In this document: piece by piece, positions 6,467 to 12,859 of the stretch | Layout of the letters: every line of letters starts with the position of its first letter | How positions within the stretch are numbered: position 1 is the first letter of the stretch | Origin: Chloroflexota bacterium | GTDB taxonomy: Bacteria > Chloroflexota > Dehalococcoidia > UBA1151 | Direction: 5' to 3' | Length of the DNA: 12,859 bases | NCBI GenBank assembly: GCA_022561735.1 | Contig: JADFQR010000009.1 | Location: forward strand, 1-12,859 | Notes under the pieces: generated by a model | What the model was told of the DNA's origin: nothing | Database searches by the model: none | What the model saw: only the letters and a program-made list of their open reading frames with translations | Position numbers and translations under genes: made by a program

Positions 6467-6496
6467 GGGATGTCCGCCGGGTCTGGCGGACATCCC
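6467..6496 (-). terminator. Perfect 12-bp hairpin downstream of tuf
   Basis: GGGATGTCCGCC (6467-6478) pairs perfectly with GGCGGACATCCC (6485-6496) around a 6-base loop. It lies 13 bases after the tuf stop. On the minus strand it is followed by CCAGACG and not by a T run, so it does not look like an ordinary intrinsic terminator. It may be a 3' end stabiliser, an RNase III-type processing site, or a partial terminator that lowers rpmG-secE expression relative to tuf. Confidence 0.45.
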
Positions 6497-6508
6497 ACGT
6501 TAACGCAA

Positions 6509-7708
<1,200 letters not shown>

Positions 7709-7773
7709 TTAACTCAGGTGCCTCCGGGCCATCAATTGACGGATCTGCTATCTGGTGTCTTAACGAGGAGAGC

Positions 7774-7848
7774 TGGAGCCCACAACCAGGATTGAACTGG
7801 TGACCTCGTTCTTACCAAGAACGCGCTCTACCGCTGAGCTATGTGGGC
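7774..7848 (-). tRNA. tRNA-Thr(GGT)
   Basis: A complete cloverleaf is visible. The acceptor GCCCACA (7848-7842) pairs with TGTGGGC (7784-7778). The D arm is GCTC/GAGC, the anticodon stem is CGTTC/GAACG, and its loop TTGGTAA gives anticodon GGT, reading ACC and ACT. The T arm is ACCAG-TTCAATC-CTGGT. The discriminator is T and CCA is encoded (7776-7774). Confidence 0.95.
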
Positions 7849-7880
7849 CTCTCAACGAGGTACGGAATGCGCTCTCAAAC

Positions 7881-7967
7881 TGGTGCAGGGGGTAGGATTC
7901 GAACCTACGTAGCCGTTACAGCGGCAGATTTACAGTCTGCTGGATTTAACCACTCTCCCACCCCTGC
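7881..7967 (-). tRNA. tRNA-Tyr(GTA)
   Basis: The acceptor GCAGGGG (7967-7961) pairs with CCCCTGC (7891-7885). The anticodon stem GCAGA/TCTGC encloses loop CTGTAAA with anticodon GTA. A long class II variable arm follows, as expected for bacterial tRNA-Tyr. The T arm has TTCGAAT. The discriminator is A and CCA is encoded (7883-7881). It sits between the two threonine tRNAs. Confidence 0.95.
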
Positions 7968-8073
7968 GCCAAACGGCAATTCTAACATTAACACCGCGGT
8001 GCAGGCATCGGAAAGACGTATTTCGTAACGCGTGTGCGTTCGCCGGATTCTGATTGCTCCGATTCATTGTAAT

Positions 8074-8149
8074 TGGAGCCCCAGGGGGGATTCGAACCCA
8101 CCGACCTGCCGATTACAAATCGGCTGCGCTGCCACTGCGCCACTGGGGC
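8074..8149 (-). tRNA. tRNA-Thr(TGT)
   Basis: The acceptor GCCCCAG (8149-8143) pairs with CTGGGGC (8084-8078). The D arm is GCGC/GCGC. The anticodon stem GCCGA/TCGGC has loop TTTGTAA, giving anticodon TGT, which reads ACA and ACG. The discriminator is T and CCA is encoded (8076-8074). The T stem read as GTGGG/CCCCC has one T-C mismatch, which is unusual. It is the first gene of the tRNA-tuf transcript. Confidence 0.93.
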
Positions 8150-8253
8150 AAGTTTCCGGACTAATTCCGGCGCTGTTCAGACAGAAGGCAAACCACCTTG
8201 ATGCCGGCTCCTCCGTGCCTTCACAACCCGTAGCGCCGTTACCGCCCGTACTG

Positions 8254-8283
8254 ATGGTAGTCAGCCGTACGATCAAGGGTCAA
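8254..8283 (-). promoter_or_regulatory. Candidate sigma-70-type promoter for the tRNA-tuf operon
   Basis: On the minus strand TTGACC (8283-8278) and TACCAT (8259-8254) are separated by 18 bases. The -35 matches five of six consensus bases, the -10 four of six. The next bases are GC-rich (CAGTACGGGCGG), the kind of discriminator seen at stringently controlled stable-RNA promoters. The first tRNA begins about 100 bases downstream. The call is from sequence match and position only. Confidence 0.4.
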
Positions 8284-8434
8284 GCAATTTGCATCCCCAC
8301 AGTGAACCTGTAGGAGCGAACTCCCGGTTGAGCAAGGCCAGGAGAGCTACCGGGGACGGTGGCCGGGGCCGGCCCCGATCTGCTTTGCAGCGTGACCTGA
8401 CACAGCGCCGGAAACCTGCCTGCCCCGGATGGGA
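8284..8434. other. Intergenic region between larC and the tRNA-tuf promoter
   Basis: No gene is visible here. Two structures stand out. On the minus strand GGAG-TTCG-CTCC (8324-8313) is a UUCG-capped hairpin that can be extended by AACC/GGTT. Near 8365-8376 the palindrome GGGGCCGGCCCC could fold with its CGGGGC/GCCCCG neighbours. Neither has a T run, so an intrinsic terminator for larC cannot be claimed, although larC transcription must end in or near this stretch. Confidence 0.4.
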
Positions 8435-9634
8435 CTAGTCTTGGAGTCCGGCTCTCGCCTCGTCAGCGACGCGGCGCATGACCTCCGCAAGTGTCAGTCC
8501 GTGCTTCAGCGCAAGGGTCCGGCAATCTTCGTATTCCGGCGCCACACCGGCCACCTCGCCATCGACGCGCTTTATCTTCACCCGCGCCACCCCGAGCGTG
8601 GTGTCCACCTCCACGATCTCGCGGTCCGCTGTATAACGCTCAACCGAGCGCCGCCGCACGCCCAGTGTTGACGTCTCGCGAAGGATCACGTTGGCCGCGC
8701 TGTCGGCGTCGCCCTCTTTCACCAGGGCTGAGAGCAACACGGCGGGGCGGTTCTTCTTCATCTGGATGGGCGTCATCCAGACGTCCAGTGCTCCGGCCTC
8801 AAGGAGCCGTTCCTGCACGTAGCCAAAAAGTTCTCCGCCCATATCGTCGATATTGGTCTCCAGCAGAGACAGTCCAGCGTCCGGTGATCTGAGCGCTGAA
8901 GTTGCCGGCATCTCGCCGAGCCACAACCCGACCGCGTTCGGGTAGTCCTCTGGATTACGGGAACCGGCGCCGTAACTGATCTGGTTGACCCGGATATCGA
9001 TCGGCTTGAAGCTGGCGATCGAGGTAACGAGCGCTGCGCCGGACGGCGTCACCGTCTCGCCCTTCGGACCCCATTCGCTTGCGGACCGGACCGGCGCACC
9101 GGCGGCGGCGTAGATCTGTGCGGTAGCCGGGGCGATACCGGGGATGCGTCCGTGATCGCTCATCACGAACCCGGTGCCCGCGGGAAACGGTCCCGCTGCG
9201 ATATGCTGCACGCCAAGCAACCGGAACCCTGCGATCACGCCGACGATATCTACAAGGGTGTCCACCGTGCCCAGCTCATGCGGCGTCAGGTGATGGCGAT
9301 CCACGCCGTGTACCACGGACTCTGCTGCGGTCAGACGGTCCAGCACCTCGATCGCCTTTGATCGTACCTCGTCCGGCAGCCGGCTTGACTCGATTGTTCC
9401 GGAAAGCTCGTCCCACCCGCGTCTCCGCAAACCTTCATCGTCCAGGTCCACGTGTACCAGCGTGCAGTTAAGAGCGCCACGCGAAACGCGCTCGGCTCGC
9501 AGCGTGTAACCGCGCACGTCCATCCCGGAAAGCTCGGAGCGCAGTTCATCAATCGGAAGCCCTGCATCCACCAGCGCGCCCAGCAGCATGTCGCCGGAGA
9601 CGCCGCCAATCATGTCGATGTAGGCGGTTTTCAT
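8435..9634 (-). CDS. larC: LarC, nickel insertion protein for the NPN cofactor
   Basis: LarC uses CTP to insert nickel into pyridinium-3,5-bisthiocarboxylic acid mononucleotide, the last step of nickel-pincer nucleotide synthesis. The 399-residue protein has the family (DUF111) landmarks: MIGGVSGDM near the N-terminus (8-16), HELGTVDTLVDIVG (119-132), VTPSGAA (195-201), ETNIDDMGGE (259-268), ETSTLGVR (320-327) and PEYEDCR (366-372). It is one uninterrupted frame. In Lactiplantibacillus plantarum the homologue is split into larC1 and larC2 and joined by a programmed frameshift. The His-rich patch often found between the halves is absent here. The ATG lies 34 bases after larE and has no good Shine-Dalgarno, so coupling to larE is likely. 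Confidence 0.93.
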   Translation of the reverse strand: MKTAYIDMIGGVSGDMLLGALVDAGLPIDELRSELSGMDVRGYTLRAERVSRGALNCTLVHVDLDDEGLRRRGWDELSGTIESSRLPDEVRSKAIEVLDRLTAAESVVHGVDRHHLTPHELGTVDTLVDIVGVIAGFRLLGVQHIAAGPFPAGTGFVMSDHGRIPGIAPATAQIYAAAGAPVRSASEWGPKGETVTPSGAALVTSIASFKPIDIRVNQISYGAGSRNPEDYPNAVGLWLGEMPATSALRSPDAGLSLLETNIDDMGGELFGYVQERLLEAGALDVWMTPIQMKKNRPAVLLSALVKEGDADSAANVILRETSTLGVRRRSVERYTADREIVEVDTTLGVARVKIKRVDGEVAGVAPEYEDCRTLALKHGLTLAEVMRRVADEARAGLQD

Positions 9635-9668
9635 CGGGCTATCAAACAGTGGTGAGCCGTGTGCTGAG

Positions 9669-10544
9669 TTATGAAGCGCCGCCGCTTGTCGCAGGCGCCA
9701 CCGTCTTGCCGATCGCCTCGTTCATGCTGCCAGAGCGGAACCCGGCAAGGTCCATCGTCACGTACAGGTACCCCGCCTCGCGGATTTTCTTCACGATAAT
9801 CTGGCGGGTCTCATCGTCGATCAGCGATTTCAGGTCTTCCAGCGGAACCTCGATACGCGCCACGTCGCCGTGGTGGCGTACCCGCAACTGCCGGAACCCG
9901 GCCTCCCGTAACCCGCGTTCGGCCTTCGCAATCTGGGTCAACGCTTCCACGGTGACCATCGTGCCGTACGGGATTCTTGAAGCCAGGCACGCCTGCGCCG
10001 GCTTGTCCCACGTCGGCAGGTTCATCTCCTGCGAAAGCGTCCTGATCTCGGCCTTGGTGAGGCCGGCCTCGACCAGCGGGCTGCGAACTGTGAAGTCACG
10101 CGCCGCGTCCAACCCGGGCCGGAAATCGCCGAGATCGTCCGAATTCGTGCCGTTGGCGACCTCTTGCCATCCCTCGGAACGGGCGATTTCTATCAGATGG
10201 GTGTACAACTCGGTCTTGCAGAAGAAACAGCGTTGCGTGTCGTTAACCGTGTAACGCGGGTCGTTCATCTCGTCGGTCACGATGACGCGATGGTTCCAGC
10301 CTTGCGCCTTTGCAAGCTCGACGGCCTCGGTCAACTCATCCTCTGCAAGGCTCGGCGAGTGCGCCGTGATGGCGATGGTGCGATCGCCGAGGGTGTTGTG
10401 CGCCACTGCAGCAAGGAAGGCGCTGTCCACCCCGCCCGAGTACGCAACGATCAGTGATCCGTAACCGCGCAAGATCTCGTTCAGCCGCTCGCTCTTTTCG
10501 GCCAGCGATAGCTCTGTGAGAGAACTTGCCTGGGTACTTGTCAT
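9669..10544 (-). CDS. larE: LarE, ATP-dependent sulfur transferase for the NPN cofactor
   Basis: LarE adenylates the carboxylates of P2CMN and transfers sulfur to make the thiocarboxylate precursor of the nickel-pincer cofactor. The 291-residue protein has the PP-loop ATP pyrophosphatase motif SGGVDS (36-41), the segment RCFFCK with C106 and C109, and QACLASRIPYG with C186. L. plantarum LarE gives up the sulfur of a single cysteine. Homologues with three cysteines at these places bind a [4Fe-4S] cluster and can act repeatedly, and this protein belongs by sequence to the three-cysteine kind. I chose the ATG at 10542-10544, which has GAGGAG six bases upstream. The frame is open to 10916, but that extension overlaps radA and shows no LarE homology. 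It lies 103 bases after radA. Confidence 0.95.
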   Translation of the reverse strand: MTSTQASSLTELSLAEKSERLNEILRGYGSLIVAYSGGVDSAFLAAVAHNTLGDRTIAITAHSPSLAEDELTEAVELAKAQGWNHRVIVTDEMNDPRYTVNDTQRCFFCKTELYTHLIEIARSEGWQEVANGTNSDDLGDFRPGLDAARDFTVRSPLVEAGLTKAEIRTLSQEMNLPTWDKPAQACLASRIPYGTMVTVEALTQIAKAERGLREAGFRQLRVRHHGDVARIEVPLEDLKSLIDDETRQIIVKKIREAGYLYVTMDLAGFRSGSMNEAIGKTVAPATSGGAS

Positions 10545-10647
10545 CGGTCGCTCCTCAGAATCCCGGACGTCGTCGGCGTCTGCATCGGGGTTCCACTTCA
10601 AACAGCTTGTCCGGCATGTCCTGATCGCCGGCATCGCTTGATTGAAG

Positions 10648-12084
10648 CTAGTGTACCCCGTCACGATGCCGCGGCAGCGCCATCCGTATCGCTTCAGCAA
10701 GAGTCGCGACCCTGGAGCCGGGTTCGTCCTTTTTTGAATCACCGGCAGAACGGTTTGCGGATTGGCCTGCCGTGTGGCTGGAAGGCAACAGGCAGTCGTT
10801 GAACCCGAGACGCCCGGCTTCAGACCGCCGCCGGGCCGCCTGTGGCACAGCACGCAGCTCTCCGGATAGACCGATCTCTCCGGCCGCCGCCAGCCCGGGA
10901 TCGACCGCCACATCAAGCAGGCTGGACGCGATCGCCAGTGCGATCGGGAGATCGGCGGCCGGCTCGGTTAGCCTCATCCCACCTGTCACGCTCACGATCA
11001 CGTCCTGGGACGCCAGCGGCAACCCGACACGCCGTGCAAGCACCGCCACGACCTGGTTCATGCGGGCCAGATCAACCCCGGTCGCAACACGCCTCGCCGC
11101 CTGTCCACTCGCGGGCGCCGTCAGCGCCTGCACCTCCACGATAAGCGGACGCGTTCCCTCGATCACCGCCGCTACCGCCGTGCCGGGAGCGGGATTGGGA
11201 CGCAGGGAGCGGTCGGTTAACAGGGACTTTGAAGGGTCGGTCACCTCGGTCAACCCCTTCGCTCCCATCTCAAACACACCGACCTCGTTCGTGTGCCCGT
11301 ACCTGTTCTTGGTGCCGTGAAGGATTCGCAGACTCCCGGCATCGTCGCCGGACAACTGCAACACAACGTCTACCGTATGTTCCAGGATCCGCGGGCCGGC
11401 TATCGAGCCGTCCTTTGTCACGTGCCCGGCCAGGATCACCGGGATTCCCGACGACTTCGCGCTGGTGGTCAGTCTCCGGGCGCACTCGCGAACCTGTGTA
11501 ACGCTTCCCGCCACGCCGGGGATGTCGGACGCGGTTACGGTCTGGATCGAATCCACAATTACGAGGACCGGTCTCATCTCGCCGATCCGGGCGATGATGG
11601 CGTCCACGTCATCCGTGTTCAACAGGAATATGCGCTCACCGGACACGCCGAGCCTCCCGGCGCGCATCCTCACCTGTTCAGGGGACTCTTCTCCCGAGAC
11701 GTACAACACCGTGCCGTGCCGTGCCGCAACAGAAGCCGCGATCTGGAGCAGGAGTGTCGACTTACCGATTCCCGGCTCTCCCGAGAGCAGCAGCACCGAG
11801 CCAGCAACGGCGCCGCCACCGAGAACGCGATCAAATTCATCGATGCCTGTGCGGAGCCGGTTCGAGGTGCTGACCTCAACCCGGGACAGCTCCACCGTCT
11901 CGACATGGGAGAACGAGTCGTAACTGCGGGCCTTGATTCCGTTCGCAGCCGATTTCTTCCGGGGTTCCGAGGTCTCGTTCAACGCGTTCCACGCGCCGCA
12001 GCGGGAACAACGGCCTTCCCACTTGGGATAACGCGCCTCGCACTCGGCGCAGATGTACACGGTCCTGGTGTCGGTTCGCGGCAA
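10648..12084 (-). CDS. radA: DNA repair protein RadA
   Basis: RadA (Sms) is a RecA-like ATPase that helps branch migration of recombination intermediates. With the start used here it has 478 residues: an N-terminal zinc finger with C12-x2-C15 and C26-x2-C29, the Walker A motif GEPGIGKS (102-109), the RadA-specific KNRYG (259-263), and a C-terminal Lon-like domain (about 300-478) with GEIGLSGELR. Usual length is about 450-460; the surplus is mainly a polar insert near the C-terminus (TAGQSANRSAGDSKKDEPGS). I prefer TTG at 12082-12084, with AGGGG ten bases upstream and a normal N-terminus. A GTG at 12153 gives 23 more residues but lacks a Shine-Dalgarno. The gene lies between a metallo-beta-lactamase gene and larE on the same strand. 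Confidence 0.95.
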   Translation of the reverse strand: MPRTDTRTVYICAECEARYPKWEGRCSRCGAWNALNETSEPRKKSAANGIKARSYDSFSHVETVELSRVEVSTSNRLRTGIDEFDRVLGGGAVAGSVLLLSGEPGIGKSTLLLQIAASVAARHGTVLYVSGEESPEQVRMRAGRLGVSGERIFLLNTDDVDAIIARIGEMRPVLVIVDSIQTVTASDIPGVAGSVTQVRECARRLTTSAKSSGIPVILAGHVTKDGSIAGPRILEHTVDVVLQLSGDDAGSLRILHGTKNRYGHTNEVGVFEMGAKGLTEVTDPSKSLLTDRSLRPNPAPGTAVAAVIEGTRPLIVEVQALTAPASGQAARRVATGVDLARMNQVVAVLARRVGLPLASQDVIVSVTGGMRLTEPAADLPIALAIASSLLDVAVDPGLAAAGEIGLSGELRAVPQAARRRSEAGRLGFNDCLLPSSHTAGQSANRSAGDSKKDEPGSRVATLAEAIRMALPRHRDGVH

Positions 12085-12191
12085 TCCGGTCTGGCCCCTG
12101 CTGTGCTTGTTTCGGTACACGTCCCGAGGAGTATCCGTTTTACCACCCGCCACGGCAATAACCGCGCGTCACACGCCGCCGGCGCGTTGGA

Positions 12192-12859
12192 TCAGACCGG
12201 TTGCCAGGAAGGCTTACCGCGCGAGCGCACCACCTTGCCGATGCTTTTGTCTATCCCGAGGTGGCCGGAGAATACCGTCCAGTCCTCGCGTTCCGCCCGG
12301 CCGAGAAGTTCACGGCGGGACCGGGTTGAGATCGCCGTGTCCCAGTCAAAAATCGGGCACCAGTCTTGCTCCGATATCTGCGCCACGTTGTGAAACAGAT
12401 CGCCGGTCACAACGCCGGTCTGTCCGCCGGACTCGATGAGAACGCACTGGTGACCCGGCGTATGGCCGTTCGTAGGCAGCGTGGAAACACCGGGAGTGAT
12501 CTCGTGGACACCTTCCACCAGGTCCAGAACACCAAGCCCTTCCAGCGGTTTGATGGAGTGATCGAACGCCTCGTTAGAGTTTTCCGGACGGGAGTAATGC
12601 TCCCAGTCGGCGCGTGCGACGATGTATCGGGCGTTCGGGAACGTAGCCCGGGGCGTCCCGTTGTCGTACGAGACGTTCCACCCGATGTGATCGCCGTGGG
12701 TGTGCGTGATAACCACGGTTCCGATGTCTTCCGGCTTCACCCCCAGCGCGGACAGGCTAGCCAGCAGCTCACCGGGCTTTCCGGTGTGGTCGTGCGGTCC
12801 CGGGCCCATCCCGGTATCCACGAGCAGGGCTGGCCCGCCGTCGGAAGGCTGTATCAGGT
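12192..12859 (-). CDS. Metallo-beta-lactamase-fold hydrolase (partial, 5' end outside)
   Basis: The gene runs off the right edge. The first complete codons read LIQPSDGGPALLVDTGMGPG, the beta-strand that precedes the metal site in this fold, so the true start lies beyond the window and the GTG at 12821 is internal. About 221 residues are visible. Counting from that GTG, metal ligands are H40, H42, D44 and H45 (HTHGDH), H124 (NGHTPGH), D141 (TGDLFH) and probably H187 (FSGHLG). The full set predicts an active dinuclear metal hydrolase related to AHL-lactonase-like and glyoxalase-II-like enzymes. The substrate cannot be named. It is upstream of radA on the same strand, with a gap of 107 bases to the preferred radA start, and may be cotranscribed. 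Confidence 0.9.
   Translation of the reverse strand, partial: LIQPSDGGPALLVDTGMGPGPHDHTGKPGELLASLSALGVKPEDIGTVVITHTHGDHIGWNVSYDNGTPRATFPNARYIVARADWEHYSRPENSNEAFDHSIKPLEGLGVLDLVEGVHEITPGVSTLPTNGHTPGHQCVLIESGGQTGVVTGDLFHNVAQISEQDWCPIFDWDTAISTRSRRELLGRAEREDWTVFSGHLGIDKSIGKVVRSRGKPSWQPV

Noticed and set aside
8032..8313. Plus-strand ORF of 93 codons across tRNA-Thr(TGT)
   Set aside because: It crosses a certain tRNA gene and reads like a typical spurious translation of one.
10545..10916. Upstream extension of the larE frame (124 codons)
   Set aside because: It overlaps the 3' end of radA, shows no LarE homology, and the ATG at 10544 has an excellent Shine-Dalgarno.
11293..12393. Plus-strand ORF of 366 codons opposite radA
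   Set aside because: Antisense to radA with all its motifs, and no motif of its own.

Overview
The window is a GC-rich bacterial chromosome segment. It carries no mobile element, CRISPR array or rRNA. It most resembles an uncultured Chloroflexota genome (SAR202 or Dehalococcoidia-like). That placement is an inference from the mix of SDR, amidase and metallo-beta-lactamase genes with lar genes and from the look of the ribosomal proteins; no marker here proves it. All genes except the first SDR lie on the minus strand, so the text below follows transcription from high to low coordinates.

Layout. (1) 12859-8435: a metallo-beta-lactamase-fold hydrolase cut by the window edge, then radA, larE and larC. 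LarE and LarC make and metallate the nickel-pincer nucleotide (NPN) cofactor of lactate racemase-type enzymes; larA and larB are not in the window. (2) 8434-8150: an intergenic region with small hairpins and a candidate stable-RNA promoter. (3) 8149-2548: a translation and transcription block: tRNA-Thr(TGT), tRNA-Tyr(GTA), tRNA-Thr(GGT), tuf, rpmG, secE, nusG, rplK, rplA, an L10 leader RNA with an intrinsic terminator, rplJ, rplL and a strong terminator. The order matches the classic tRNA-tufB-secE-nusG-rplKAJL region of E. coli, with rpmG between tuf and secE and without tRNA-Gly. rpoB and rpoC do not follow rplL. (4) 2478-890: a 75-residue protein of unknown family whose stop overlaps the start of an amidase-signature hydrolase. 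(5) 68-844, plus strand: an SDR oxidoreductase, convergent with the amidase.

The most notable points concern expression rather than a new gene system. nusG has no ATG, GTG or TTG that would preserve its essential N-terminus, but a CTG sits seven bases after a perfect GGAGG. The rplJL leader has the known L10-binding signature followed by a terminator, and three CCCGGG copies could allow alternative folds. L10 carries a roughly 65-residue acidic tail. Several other genes start at TTG or GTG. I did not find convincing evidence of a wholly new multi-gene system. The amidase with its small overlapping partner is the best candidate for an undescribed two-gene unit.
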